Shown: positions 19,276 to 28,934, counted from the stretch's first letter. The stretch: 59,108 bases of DNA from Nitrosomonas sp. (GCA_016708955.1 JADJES010000014.1:1-59108), one strand, 5' to 3'. Numbers and translations are program-made. Notes: generated by a model from the letters alone, not told the origin.

Positions 19276-19968
19276 TTACATGTCAGTTTTCTTTCTGCGT
19301 CCCACGATGAACCCAATTAGACCAAGTCCAGCTAACAACATAGCATAGGTTTCTGGCTCTGGAATGGGCGAGGTTACCCAGTTCGATGGTGTTGGATGCG
19401 GATCTGTAAGGGAATATGGACTCACCGATACAACGCCGAATATTGGCGATGGTTTAGGGCCACTAGTTGCTTGTGTTCCGGTGAAATCCGTTAAATCTAC
19501 GCCTGCGCCGGATACATTCCAACTACTGTTCGCCCAATCATTATCAAACCGGCTCGCGGTGTTCGAGGTGAAAAAGTCGATCTTGATGTGCTGATCATCC
19601 GTCTTATAGCCGCTATCCATATTATTCTGATTGGTCTCGTATGAGAACGTATCAATCGGAGCACCTGAAAGGTACGTGAATATCGGGAATGCTGGCCCTT
19701 GGTAGACATAATCAATGCGCTCTATATGTGAATTCGAACTAAAGCCTGCGGAGCCGCCCCAATTCGGAGTGAGCAGGAAGTCAACGCCGCCCGCCACTTC
19801 GGTCAAGGTGAGTGTGGCAACGAGGGGGTAAGGTGGGTTTTGCGAAGCCACCGCCGTGGATGGCAAATCGAACTTGTAAGTTGCAGTATCACCAATGGTA
19901 GCAAAGGCAGGTGCAGCAAAAATGCTCATTACAACCGATGATAAAATTGCTATTTTTTGAATTTTCAT
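19276..19968 (-). CDS. PEP-CTERM sorting-signal protein
   Basis: A 230-residue secreted protein. The ATG at 19968 (MKIQKIAILSSVVMS) is chosen because a ribosome binding site (AAGGGATTTAT) precedes it and a signal peptide follows (cleavage near AAPAFA). The middle is rich in beta-type, Asn/Ser/Thr sequence without recognised domain. The C-terminus is a complete PEP-CTERM tail: PEPETYAML, a hydrophobic helix (LLAGLGLIGFIVG) and the basic end RRKK. Such tails are processed by exosortase EpsH/XrtA-type enzymes and are tied to exopolysaccharide export; no exosortase gene is in the window. Single-gene unit with its own terminator. Confidence 0.92.
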   Translation of the reverse strand: MKIQKIAILSSVVMSIFAAPAFATIGDTATYKFDLPSTAVASQNPPYPLVATLTLTEVAGGVDFLLTPNWGGSAGFSSNSHIERIDYVYQGPAFPIFTYLSGAPIDTFSYETNQNNMDSGYKTDDQHIKIDFFTSNTASRFDNDWANSSWNVSGAGVDLTDFTGTQATSGPKPSPIFGVVSVSPYSLTDPHPTPSNWVTSPIPEPETYAMLLAGLGLIGFIVGRRKKTDM

Positions 19969-20240
19969 AATAAATCCCTTAGATATAATTTTTATATTCG
20001 AGAGTTTTCTCAAATACATAAATTTTAATTGGTTAGAAGCCCATTTAGTACTTTTAAATATTTTACTTTAAACGCAAACAAAACTACCTATTTGAGAGTA
20101 ATTAAATTAATGAATCATTACTATAGTCAACTACTCCTAATTTTATAGGACATTAATACTAAGCATCCCTTATAGGAAAATAAATCATAAGCATTAGTTT
20201 TTTGTTTTTCTGTTCGCTATCGCACTAAGAGCGGCTGCAT
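19969..20240. promoter_or_regulatory. AT-rich upstream region of the PEP-CTERM gene
   Basis: Very AT-rich, non-coding. It must hold the promoter of the minus-strand PEP-CTERM gene; no single box stands out. The right end touches the RAYT leader motif at 20241. Confidence 0.4.
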
Positions 20241-20254
20241 AGGGTCAGGTCTCG
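20241..20254. repeat. Left half of RAYT copy 2 leader, cut by group II intron
   Basis: AGGGTCAGGTCTCG corresponds to AGGGTCAGGTCGCG before RAYT copy 1. The rest of the leader (AATAAAGAAAAATTG) reappears at about 24548, after the group II intron. Confidence 0.6.
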
Positions 20255-21009
20255 GTTGTGGCTTGGCAATGTCGCACAATCGAGCGGGTGTGAATCCCGC
20301 CTTGGTAACTGCTAGCCCCAGGCCAAGTATCTAGCCTTGCAGGCAATCCAGCAATGGGCTGCTTGATGCGTAGGCAAGAAAGCAGGCGAGGCGCAATGGT
20401 AACGGATAAAGCCGACCGTGAAGGATGAAGTCCCGAAATGACCGCATTGGAAGGGGCCGATGGTTTCGAGACACCAGCAGGCAATAGCAGACACGGCGCG
20501 GAGTAGAAAGGGCAAGGCGTGTTTGACCACCCGGGATCTAAGACCGTATCGAGCCTGACATAACGATTGTGCGGTAACCAAGGAGACCCCAGCATCGGCG
20601 CAGAACATCGCGCACCCTCCGACAAGTGTAAAGAGCGAGGGAGAGGGCGGAGGAGCTGGGGAGTCGGAGGTGCCCATAGTAGCGATGAACGCTGGTAATT
20701 CGGCGGGAGCGAAGGGGCGCCAGATTGAGATAGAGAATAGGGGAAACATGCCCCGACACCGAGCGGACTATGCGCATGACCACACAACTTATTCACTTAT
20801 TCACTTCACACAATGGGCACGAGAAGCCCCACAGCCACGCTATACCGCGTTGATGGGGCTGATGTGCGACCCGGAGGGGTTGCGCGCAAGCTTTGATAGC
20901 CAAGCGGGAAACAAAGCCACCGGCATCGACGGAGTGTAAGCCTCCAACCCTTCCACATTAACACCCTGATACATCATCGCTATCCTCAAACCTTTTACAA
21001 GGAGGAACG

Positions 21010-21300
21010 ATGTCATCATCAGAAGCACGACGAATTCATATCGAAGCATGGCAAACCAGCGGAATGTCTCAGGCGGCTTATTGCCGGGAACATGGTTTAA
21101 ATACCAAGACGTTTGGCAATTGGGCTCGCGAGCATCGTGCCGGTCAGGTCGTTCGGTCACCTGCATTGGTTCCGGTAACGATCAAACCAATGCCTATACC
21201 AGCGAATACGATATGTCTTCGCGGACGGGGCGACCATGTGTTGGAACTGCCGTCGACGGTATCGCCGCATTGGTTGGGGGAGTTGTTGAAGTGTCTTTGA
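21010..21300 (+). CDS. tnpA: IS66 accessory protein TnpA
   Basis: A 96-residue protein with an N-terminal helix-turn-helix (ARRIHIEAWQTSGMSQAAYC) typical of the IS66 Orf1 / transposase_8-like group. It is preceded by a strong ribosome binding site (AAGGAGGAACG). It is needed with TnpB and TnpC for IS66 transposition. Its end overlaps tnpB. Confidence 0.9.
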   Translation: MSSSEARRIHIEAWQTSGMSQAAYCREHGLNTKTFGNWAREHRAGQVVRSPALVPVTIKPMPIPANTICLRGRGDHVLELPSTVSPHWLGELLKCL

Positions 21301-21638
21301 TTACGAATCCGGGGGAGATTTGGTTGATGGTTGCGCCGGTGGATATGCGCCGGGGGATCGACGGTTTGTCGGTGTTGGTGGAGCAGGCGTTACAGCGCTC
21401 ACCTTGTGCGGGTTCGGCGTTTGTGTTTTGCAATCGCGCGGGCAATCGCATCAAAGTGCTGTTGTGGGACGGTACCGGCGTGTGGTTGTGCCAGCGCCGC
21501 TTGCATCAGGGGCGGTTTGTTTGGGGACGTTCGGATACGGGCGGGATGGAACTGACTTCGTCGCAATGGGAGTGGTTGATTGCCGGGGTGGATTGGCATC
21601 GTTTGGGGTTGCAGTCGTGCGTACGAAAATATAGCTGA
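21291..21638 (+). CDS. tnpB: IS66 accessory protein TnpB
   Basis: The 115-residue IS66 Orf2-type protein: VDMRRGIDGLSVLVE, FVFCNRAGNRIKVLLWDGTG, WEWLIAGVDW. The start is GTG at 21291, overlapping the tnpA stop by 10 bp (GTGTCTTTGA), a translational-coupling arrangement usual for IS66. Confidence 0.9.
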   Translation: MSLITNPGEIWLMVAPVDMRRGIDGLSVLVEQALQRSPCAGSAFVFCNRAGNRIKVLLWDGTGVWLCQRRLHQGRFVWGRSDTGGMELTSSQWEWLIAGVDWHRLGLQSCVRKYS

Positions 21639-21687
21639 ACGCCAATATTGATGCCGCTTTTCGCGGGTTTCGTGGTACAATAACACC

Positions 21688-23277
21688 ATGAAAACGCACG
21701 CAAAACAGTCGATTGAATTGGATCATCTGAACCTCGCGCCGGCGGTTAAAACCGAGGTATCGAATCTGATTCAAACGCTACTCGACGAAACAAAAAAACA
21801 AGCGAACGAGCTCAAACTGCTGGAAGGGAAGAATCAGGCGCTGACGCTGGAACTGGCCCATTTGCGCCGCATTCGCTACGGCGTGAAGAGCGAAGCACTG
21901 TCGCAACCACAGTTGAGTTTGTTCGAAGAAGACTGGCAAACCGATATTTCGGCCATTGAAGCGGAAATCGAGCAACTGCCGCTACCTGCTCCGCAGAAGC
22001 CTAAGCGTGCACGCGCTGGGCGCCAGCCGTTGCCGGATCACCTGCCGCGCATCGAACACCGCCATGAACCGCAATCCTGCCAATGCAAACAGTGCGGCAG
22101 CGATCTGGTAAAAATCGGCGAAGACGTCACCGAACAACTCGACGTCAAACCCGCCGAATTCTTTGTGCACCGCCACATCCGTCCGCAATATGCCTGCCGG
22201 GCATGCGAAACCGTGGTCGCGGAACCGGTGCCGCCCGCGGTGATCGACGGCGGTATGGCGGCACCGGGTTTGCTTGCTTGGATCGTCGCGGCCAAATACC
22301 TCGATCACCTGCCGCTGTATCGCATCACGCAAATCGCCGCCCGGGAAGGTGTCACTTTATCGCTCTCCACGCTGGCGGAATGGGTTGGACGCGTCGGCGT
22401 GGCACTGCAACCGCTGGCTGACCGGCTGACTTTGCACTTATTGCAAGGGCATGTGTTGCACGCCGACGAAACCCCGGTGGCGCAACTTGATCCCGGCAGC
22501 GGAAAAACGCAGCGCGCCTACCTGTGGGCGTATCGCAGCAACGACTTCGAATTGGGGCCGCGCATCATCGTATTCGACTACCAAACCAGCCGTAGTGGCA
22601 AACATGCGCGAGACTTCCTCGACGGTTGGCAAGGTCATCTCGTTGTCGACGACTACGCCGGTTACAAATCGCTGTTCACCCTCGTCGGCAACTGCACCGA
22701 ACTCGGCTGTTGGGCGCACGCGCGCCGCAAATTCTTCGATCTGCATCAGGCCAACGCCAGCACCGTTGCATTCGAAGCATTGCAACGCATCGGCAAACTT
22801 TACGCCGTCGAAGCCGAAAGCAAGCACTTATCGACCGAAGCACGGCAACAACTGCGTGCCGAAAAAAGCCTGCCGATCCTGCAATCGTTGCGCGACTGGT
22901 TACTGCAAACCCGCTTTCATACCGCCGATGGCGGCGGCACCGCCAAAGCCATCGACTACACCTTGAAGCGCTGGCAAAGCCTAATCCGCTACGCCAGCAG
23001 CGGACACCTGCCGATTGACAACAACCCCGTCGAAAACACTATTCGCCCCATCGCGCTCGGCAAGAAAAACTGGCTGTTCACCGGCTCCGAGCGCGCCGGG
23101 AAACGTGCTGCCGCCATCCAAACCCTACTCGGCACCGCAAAACTCAACGGCCTCAACCCCGCACAATGGCTAGCCGACACCCTCGAAAAACTCCCCACCT
23201 GGCCTAACAGCCGAATCGATGAATTGCTGCCGTTCGCACCGGAGGATATTGAAGCATTGTTGAAGGAATGTGGGTAG
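21688..23277 (+). CDS. tnpC: IS66 transposase TnpC
   Basis: A 529-residue DDE transposase. An N-terminal coiled-coil (about 25-60) is followed by a zinc-binding region (CQCKQCGSDL, CRACETVV) and then the DDE domain: VLHADETPVAQL with the first Asp, LVVDDYAGYKSL with the second, and IDNNPVENTIRP with the Glu. The C-terminal IS66 tail follows (LGTAKLNGLNPAQWLADTL). Complete in this copy. Confidence 0.95.
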   Translation: MKTHAKQSIELDHLNLAPAVKTEVSNLIQTLLDETKKQANELKLLEGKNQALTLELAHLRRIRYGVKSEALSQPQLSLFEEDWQTDISAIEAEIEQLPLPAPQKPKRARAGRQPLPDHLPRIEHRHEPQSCQCKQCGSDLVKIGEDVTEQLDVKPAEFFVHRHIRPQYACRACETVVAEPVPPAVIDGGMAAPGLLAWIVAAKYLDHLPLYRITQIAAREGVTLSLSTLAEWVGRVGVALQPLADRLTLHLLQGHVLHADETPVAQLDPGSGKTQRAYLWAYRSNDFELGPRIIVFDYQTSRSGKHARDFLDGWQGHLVVDDYAGYKSLFTLVGNCTELGCWAHARRKFFDLHQANASTVAFEALQRIGKLYAVEAESKHLSTEARQQLRAEKSLPILQSLRDWLLQTRFHTADGGGTAKAIDYTLKRWQSLIRYASSGHLPIDNNPVENTIRPIALGKKNWLFTGSERAGKRAAAIQTLLGTAKLNGLNPAQWLADTLEKLPTWPNSRIDELLPFAPEDIEALLKECG

Positions 23278-24475
23278 GTGGTGGGGTTGGAGGGATACGA
23301 CGGAGTGCGCAAAGCAGACTATGCACTGGACTTGGACGCAAGGCTTGCCGCGCTCAGCCAACAAGTGCGACAGAGTGCCTATCGCCCCCGCCCCGCCCGG
23401 CGAACTTATATCCCCAAGGCCAATGGCAAAATGCGCCCGCTGGGCATACCCTGCTTTGAAGATCGCATCGTGCAAGATCGCCTGTCCGACATCTTGCAAG
23501 CGATTTGGGAACCTGAGTTCAGAGATTGCTCCTACGGCTTCCGCCCCGGGCACAATGCCCATCAAGCCCTCAAACGGCTGGGCGAAGTCATCACGCTGGA
23601 ACAAACTCAGTGGCTGGTAGAGGCCGACATCAAAGGCTTTTTCGACCACGTGGATCATGACTGGCTGATGAAGTTTCTCGCCCACCGAATCGCCGACCCT
23701 GTGTTGCTGCGGGTGATACGGCGTTTCCTCAAAGCCGGGATGATGGAAGAAGGCCTGCTGCACGAAAGCGAAGCCGGAACACCGCAAGGTGGTCTGGTCT
23801 CGCCCGTGCTGGCCAACATCTATCTGCACTACGTACTTGATATATGGTTTGAAAAGCGCTTTGCCAGAAGCTGTAGAGGACGGGCAAAACTGATACGCTA
23901 CGCGGACGACTTCGTGGCCTGCTTCACCCACGAAGAAGATGCCAAGCGATTTTCGGCAGCGCTGATCGAACGGCTGGCGGAATTTGCGCTAGAAGTAGAG
24001 CCGAGCAAAACCGCACTGTTGCGATTTGGTAGCTATGCCAAGCGGCAATGTGCCAAGCTAGGCTTGGGTCGCCCGCTCACTTTCGATTTCTTGGGTTTCA
24101 CGCACTACGTCACGCGGAGTCGCAGCAAGCGCTTCATGGTGGGGCGGAAAACGCAGGGAAGCCGAATCAGCAAGAAGCTGAAAGAAGTGGGTGTAAGACT
24201 AGCAAAGCTGCGCACGAGCGGCGGACGCGCCATGATGGATTATGCGAAACGGCACTTGCAGGGACACATTGCGTACTTTGGTGTCAGCGGCAACAGCCGC
24301 AGCCTGAAAACGTATGTCTACCGCGTGAGCCGAGTTCTGTTCAAGTGGCTCAATCGCCGCAGTCAGCGTAAGAGTGTGAATTGGGCGCGCTTTGGTGAGG
24401 TGCTCAAAACATGGTTGCCGCCGGTACGTATCAAGCACAACTTATATCCTCACCATTGTGGATGACTCAAGCTGG

Positions 24476-24508
24476 GAGCCGGATGGTGTAACGCTCCAAG
24501 TCCGGTTC
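24476..24508 (+). ncRNA. Group II intron domain V
   Basis: The 33-nt segment starts GAGCCGGATG and ends GTCCGGTTC, pairing as the conserved two-stem domain V hairpin that holds the catalytic metal site. It lies 10 bp beyond the reverse-transcriptase stop. The following GGCGGCAAGCCGTGAGG can fold as domain VI with its branch region. Confidence 0.88.
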
Positions 24509-24578
24509 TGCGAGGGCGGCAAGCCGTGAGGCATGCCGCTACTCTCCAATAAAGAAAAATTGATGTTTACTGCAGACT

Positions 24579-25441
24579 ATGACAAGACCCCTCCGCTTAG
24601 AATCCCCGAATGCGCTTTACCACGTCACGTCGCGTGGGGATCGCCGCGAAACCATTTTTGAAGATGATGACCGGTTAAGGTTTTTAGAAATTCTTGGGAT
24701 GGTTGTGTTGGATCATAATTGGCTGTGCCATGGCTATTGTTTGATGGATAACCATTATCATCTCATCGGTGAAACGCTTGACGGAAATTTGTCAAAAGCT
24801 ATGCGTCAGCTCAATGGTGTTTATACCCAGGCATCGAATCGGCGGCATGGGCGCAGCGGTCATCTTTTTCAAGGGCGTTACAAAGCAATCCTAATGGATA
24901 AAGATCGCTATTTGCTTGAGCTTTCCCGCTATGTCGTTTTGAATCCGCTAATAAGAGCCAAAGGCATGGTCAAACGGCTTGAAGACTGGCCGCGGAGCAG
25001 TTATCTGGCAATGGCGGGTGATGTTGCAAAACCAGAATGGCTGACAACGGATTGGGTTTTGTCTTTGTTTGGGAAGCAAAGGAGAATTGCAACGGAGAAA
25101 TATACCGGCAATTTGTCCTGGAAGGTGTGCAACATCAACCTGAAATTTGGTCGAATTTGAAGGGACAAATTTATTTAGGGGATGCCGCTTTCGTCACTGA
25201 AATGCAGAAAAGAATCGGCAGGGAAAAGGACGATTTAAATATACCCCAACAGCAAAAGCGGCCGATTGCAAAGCCTTTATCTGAGATTGCAGCGCAACAC
25301 AAAGACCGTAAAACGGCGATTATTGAAGCCTGCAAAACTGGCGCATACAGCCAGCGAGAAATCGGAGAATACTATCAATTGCATCCAACGACGGTTGGAG
25401 TTATTCTTCGGAAGAATAAGAATTCTTTATTTTGGATCTGA
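24579..25441 (+). pseudogene. REP-associated tyrosine transposase, copy 2, frameshifted
   Basis: Nearly the same protein as the copy at 15839-16687. The HUH motif (MDNHYHLIGE) and Tyr (SRYVVLNPL) are kept. Two differences matter. One extra codon sits in NPLIRAKG. A two-base insertion near 25100 (GAAATATACCGG against AAATACCGG) shifts the frame after ATEKY. The second frame then carries the tail to YYQLHPTTVGVI and a stop at 25439. Its leader is split by the group II intron. Probably inactive. Confidence 0.88.
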
Positions 25442-25491
25442 TACTGTGTCTGTGACACCATTCTGAGAGAACTTTGCCATCGCCTTATCCC

Positions 25492-25983
25492 ATGGAAGAA
25501 TTGCAACTGGAAATTATTGTGCTGTTTTGGTTGATGGGGATCAATGGCGCCCCCATTTTGCTGACAAAATTGCTCGACAAAAAATTTTCTTATCCTATTG
25601 ACTGCAATCGGCTATTTCCAGATGGCCGGCCTATTCTGGGTCCATCAAAAACTTTCCGGGGTCTGATATCTGCGTTGCTGGCATCGGTTCTGATTGGCAG
25701 CATTTTTGCAATTCCTTTCCACATTAGCTTGTTATTTGGTGCACTATCGATGGCGGGCGATATGACATCGAGTTTTATCAAGCGGCGCTTTGGCTTGGTA
25801 TCGAGTTCGATGGCATTGGGATTGGATCAAATTCCGGAATCATTGTTTCCGCTGCTGGGCTGCAAAGATTTTCTGGGAATCAGTGTTGCGCAGATTGCTG
25901 TGGTTGTGGTGGCATTCCTTCTGATTGATCTAATACTTTCGCGGCTATTATTCTGGCTCCACATTCGGAAAACACCGTATTAA
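25492..25983 (+). CDS. CarS-like (CDP-archaeol synthase family) membrane protein
   Basis: A 163-residue integral membrane protein with about four hydrophobic segments: LEIIVLFWLMGINGAPILL, FRGLISALLASVLIGSIFAI, ISLLFGALSMAGD and VAQIAVVVVAFLLIDLIL. Motifs DGRPILGPSKTFRG and GALSMAGDMTSSFIKRRFG match the CarS/DUF46 family, which in archaea transfers CMP to archaetidic precursors. In bacteria the family is sparse and its substrate is not settled; a CDP-activated lipid is likely. ATG 25492 was chosen; a TTG at 25474 with a nearby GAGAG would add six residues. Its end overlaps by 4 bp with the convergent phosphoesterase gene. Confidence 0.8.
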   Translation: MEELQLEIIVLFWLMGINGAPILLTKLLDKKFSYPIDCNRLFPDGRPILGPSKTFRGLISALLASVLIGSIFAIPFHISLLFGALSMAGDMTSSFIKRRFGLVSSSMALGLDQIPESLFPLLGCKDFLGISVAQIAVVVVAFLLIDLILSRLLFWLHIRKTPY

Positions 25984-26915
25984 GCCCGCAATAAATGGTG
26001 GATGGTCACCTCAGGCAAACAATTAAATCGTGCGTTTACAATCGATGTGCCTGCACCAACGGAAGTATAGCCCTGCATTTTCTGATAGTGCCACTTGCCA
26101 GCACCCAAATATCTCGGGCACTTGGAATCCAGCGTGATGGGAATCCCACCCGGCAGGCAGATTTGACCGCCATGCGTATGGCCACAGAACATCACATCAA
26201 AGTCTGCATGCGCAGCCAGACGGTAAATTTCCGGGGTGTGAGAAAGCAATAAAGAAACAGCTTCTTTGGGTATGTCCTGGGCAGCTTTCTGAATATTGTC
26301 GACACGGAAATAGTGCGGGTCATCCACACCCGCGAGGAAAATTTTCTCCCCCTCTTTTTCCAAAGTAGCTGCTTCATTCATCAGCATGATTACCCCCATC
26401 GACTCCAGTGCAGGCAACATTCGTATCGAGTCATGATTGCCTAGAACACCGTAGACGGGTTGTTTCAATGTGGTGATCAGCCGCTGCATGCCAGCGACGG
26501 CACCATCAATCTCACCAAAAGTCCGGGCACGATAATCCCCGGTTAAGGCACAGATATCATAATCCAGATTGGCGACTGTCTGAATCAATGCAGCGAGATT
26601 GCGATCATCCATATCCACGTGCAAATCAGTCAGGTGCAAGATCTTGAAATCATGAAATGCCTGGGGCAAATGCGGCAAGTGAATCCGATTGGTCTTGACC
26701 TGCAAATTGCGTGCATTACTTTGTCCGCGCTCGTACATGCCAACCAACTGGATGGCAAACCGGATCAATGCATGTGCGGAATACCAGTTTTCTGGATGAA
26801 AAAAATTCAATCCTCGGCCAAAGACGCGGTGTCCATGCTCCTTTTCAATTCCGAGCCGCTGCCGGGCGTGTATCCGGCCGAGGCGAGCCTCTAGTTGTTG
26901 TTCGATGGTATCCAT
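25980..26915 (-). CDS. Calcineurin-like metallophosphoesterase (YaeI type)
   Basis: A 311-residue protein with the full dimetal phosphoesterase signature: ILHLTDLHVDMDD, ALTGDYRA, VLGNHDS, LLSHTPEIYR and FCGHTHGGQICLPGG. These lie in about residues 90-275. The first 85 residues carry a short hydrophobic part (ALIRFAIQLVGMYERG), perhaps a membrane anchor, as in YaeI-like enzymes. YaeI-type enzymes act on nucleotide or lipid-linked phosphodiesters. Convergent with the CarS-like gene, so no shared transcript. ATG at 26915 fits; upstream DNA is non-coding. Confidence 0.88.
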   Translation of the reverse strand: MDTIEQQLEARLGRIHARQRLGIEKEHGHRVFGRGLNFFHPENWYSAHALIRFAIQLVGMYERGQSNARNLQVKTNRIHLPHLPQAFHDFKILHLTDLHVDMDDRNLAALIQTVANLDYDICALTGDYRARTFGEIDGAVAGMQRLITTLKQPVYGVLGNHDSIRMLPALESMGVIMLMNEAATLEKEGEKIFLAGVDDPHYFRVDNIQKAAQDIPKEAVSLLLSHTPEIYRLAAHADFDVMFCGHTHGGQICLPGGIPITLDSKCPRYLGAGKWHYQKMQGYTSVGAGTSIVNARFNCLPEVTIHHLLRA

Positions 26916-27320
26916 ATTGGCCGGTAATTATACGTTAGGGCATCTCGAAGAATCCAAGTTTTGTCACAACACTTTGTTGCTCGAAAAAAATGTTTCCTTA
27001 GATAACACATATGCTGCGTATCCATTTGTTTTTCGTGCCTCGTGTTGTTTAGAGCTTTGAGTTTTTAGAGATGTCCGTCAGAAAATGTGCTAACCAATTT
27101 TCAGGTGATTATGATTGCCTAAATGATTACAGTCAGTGCGTTTGACATTTCATCTGATTTTCAGTACTTTCATTTGCGATGAAAAGTGCGCTTATTTTTC
27201 TTATACGCTTCCAAGCCCATTGACTGCCTTGCCGGGAATAACGCAATGCGTGAGGTGCACCCGCCTGTCCTCAGGCACCTTCAACTAATCTTGACCGGAT
27301 AAACCACAGGAGATTTGATC
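26916..27320. promoter_or_regulatory. Intergenic region between divergent phosphatase genes
   Basis: Non-coding on both strands. It separates the divergent metallophosphoesterase and PhoD-like genes and should hold both promoters. An inverted repeat AGGTGC...GCACCT at about 27255-27280 lies in the leader of the PhoD gene. I do not see a convincing Pho box. Confidence 0.4.
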
Positions 27321-28901
27321 ATGAATAATATGCTACGAAGCCCCAGCGTAGGCCCCATCGTAGGTCACACGACAAGCACTTCCACGCGCATCTGGATGCG
27401 TGGATCTGAAGAGGCACCTGGACGTACTGTCGGCGTTGCTGCCCTATATGATGCCAAGGGTAACTACGTCGCCAAGTCAGCCTGTTATCTGCGCCTTCAC
27501 CGAGAATATGATCGCACAGGCGTCGTGGATTTCACCAAGCTCAAGCCCAATACAACTTACAGCGTCAGAGTCGGCTCGCTCACAATCGACAGCACCGATG
27601 ATATGGCGAACGTCGAGGATGAAGAGTTGCTGAAGAAGCTCCCCAAAGCAGAAGCCTTATGTGGCGACCTGGAACAATTGATTCCTGAGGAAAGCGTGGC
27701 CACGTTTACGACTTACCAGGATGTCGGCGAAAAAGGCCTATCCTTCATTTTTGGTTCCTGCCGTTACCCTGGACTCCTCTGGGCCGCAAAAAAGGCGGAT
27801 CGCATCTTTGGTTCCATTCACGAGAAGTTCCAATCCAAGGGCGCGCCGCAGTTCCTCCTGATGGTCGGCGACCAGATTTACGCGGATAAAATACATCGTC
27901 AGATTCCACTTGAGCGAGCCGACACCCCGTCAGAATTTCACGAACGCTACGTGACGGCATTAAGTTCGCCGAATATGCGTGCCCTGCTTCGTTCAGTGCC
28001 CACCTATATGATTCTCGACGATCACGAAATCGAGGATAACTGGGTCAAAGGCCGAATGGACAGAGACGCGGACAAACGACTCCTGTTCCAGACCGCGATT
28101 TCTGCTTACATGAGCTACCAATGGCTGCACTGCCCAAGAAATTACGGCCCTCGGGGCGAGGTTCAAGACGCCGATGGCGATAAGCTGTTTTACTCATTCG
28201 AGTGCAATAGCTACCCGTTTTTTGTTATGGATAGCCGCACCCAACGTGTCCGTGATGACAAAGATTATGTTCTCGAAGACAACCACCTCCTAGGTTATCC
28301 AGCGAAGTTGAGCGCGCCAAATTATCAAGGCCAGATCGACATTCTATGTGCTTGGCTCTTGTCGCAGCAGAAGAAAATCGGCGATCTTCCGAAATTTATT
28401 GTGTCTCCAAGCATCTTCGTTCCGAACGGAATCGAAACAGCCGGTACCGACGAGCGCAGCCGTCGCAAGAAATGCGAAGACGATTCGTGGGCAGCATTTC
28501 CTGAAACGCGCCGCCAATTGCTTCAAACTATTGTTAGCGGAAATATTCAGAATGTCGTCTTCCTGAGTGGCGATGTGCATTGTTCCAACCTCGCAAAGAT
28601 TACCTTCACCCACAAAACCGCCGGGCAGCTTCCGCTTCGCGCGTTTTGCATTACGTCCTCCGCATTCTATTGGCCCTGGGCCTTTGCGGATGGTGATCCT
28701 CTATCCTTCGTACACGATTCCAAGCTGGAAGGCGACGACTTCGACGTCAATGATGATGTCATCATGAGTTACAAAGCCTACGGTTTTGAGCAGGATGATA
28801 ATTTCACACGTATCGATATCGTCGGCAAAGAGATTGTCGTGCAGAACTATGATAGAAACGGCAAAGCTCTGGGCAGCAAAACAAAAGTAACATTGGCCTA
28901 G
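27321..28901 (+). CDS. PhoD-like alkaline phosphatase
   Basis: A 526-residue protein. ATG 27321 is preceded by ACAGGAG at good spacing; a TTG two codons earlier is less likely. Residues about 5-125 form the beta-sandwich N-domain of PhoD-like proteins (VGPIVGHTTSTSTRIWMRG). The metal-binding core follows: FIFGSCRYPG, LMVGDQIYADKI, MILDDHEIEDNW and VVFLSGDVHCSNL. No signal peptide or Tat motif is seen, so it may stay in the cytoplasm, unlike classical exported PhoD. It would release phosphate from phosphodiesters or monoesters. Confidence 0.9.
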   Translation: MNNMLRSPSVGPIVGHTTSTSTRIWMRGSEEAPGRTVGVAALYDAKGNYVAKSACYLRLHREYDRTGVVDFTKLKPNTTYSVRVGSLTIDSTDDMANVEDEELLKKLPKAEALCGDLEQLIPEESVATFTTYQDVGEKGLSFIFGSCRYPGLLWAAKKADRIFGSIHEKFQSKGAPQFLLMVGDQIYADKIHRQIPLERADTPSEFHERYVTALSSPNMRALLRSVPTYMILDDHEIEDNWVKGRMDRDADKRLLFQTAISAYMSYQWLHCPRNYGPRGEVQDADGDKLFYSFECNSYPFFVMDSRTQRVRDDKDYVLEDNHLLGYPAKLSAPNYQGQIDILCAWLLSQQKKIGDLPKFIVSPSIFVPNGIETAGTDERSRRKKCEDDSWAAFPETRRQLLQTIVSGNIQNVVFLSGDVHCSNLAKITFTHKTAGQLPLRAFCITSSAFYWPWAFADGDPLSFVHDSKLEGDDFDVNDDVIMSYKAYGFEQDDNFTRIDIVGKEIVVQNYDRNGKALGSKTKVTLA

Positions 28902-28934
28902 GCTTACCCAAAGCTACCCGATAATTCATTTAAG

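Larger units (their letters stand above)
20936..23298 (+). mobile_element. IS66-family insertion sequence, copy 1
   Basis: 2363 bp, starting GTAAGCCTCCAACCC and ending with an imperfect inverted copy (GGGTTGGAGGGATAC). It is flanked by the 8-bp direct repeat GACGGAGT at 20928-20935 and 23299-23306, the duplication size known for IS66. It carries the three usual genes tnpA, tnpB and tnpC, all open in this copy. Copy 2 is at 55501-57864. Confidence 0.95.
20670..24465 (+). pseudogene. ltrA: Group II intron reverse transcriptase/maturase split by IS66
   Basis: Removing the IS66 element and one 8-bp duplication joins 20670-20935 to 23307-24465 in one frame of 475 codons; the real start may be an inner Met, for example near 20748. 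The join reads NKATGIDGVRKADYAL. Reverse-transcriptase motifs are present in order: GIPCFEDRIVQD, FRDCSYGFRPG, VEADIKGFFDHVDHDWL, EAGTPQGGLVSPVLANIYLH and the catalytic IRYADDFVACF. The maturase/thumb region follows (FLGFTHYVTRS). No C-terminal HNH endonuclease domain is visible. As arranged, the protein is not made in one piece, so this intron copy should be unable to move by itself. Confidence 0.9.
20255..24547 (+). mobile_element. Group II intron carrying a reverse-transcriptase ORF
   Basis: The region up to about 20660 is the structured 5' part of a group II intron, with text typical of domain I (GTGTGAATCCCGCC, TGGTAACTGCTAG). It is followed by a maturase ORF and then domain V (24476-24508) and domain VI. 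The exact ends are not certain: the left end is placed just after the RAYT leader half, the right end near CTACTC at 24540-24547, because this restores a continuous RAYT leader. The intron is itself cut by an IS66 element at 20936-23298. Without IS66 its length would be about 1.9 kb. Confidence 0.82.

Noticed and set aside
20245..20796. Minus-strand frames over the start of the group II intron
   Set aside because: The region is structured intron RNA; the peptides are Pro/Ser/Arg-rich and look like chance translation.
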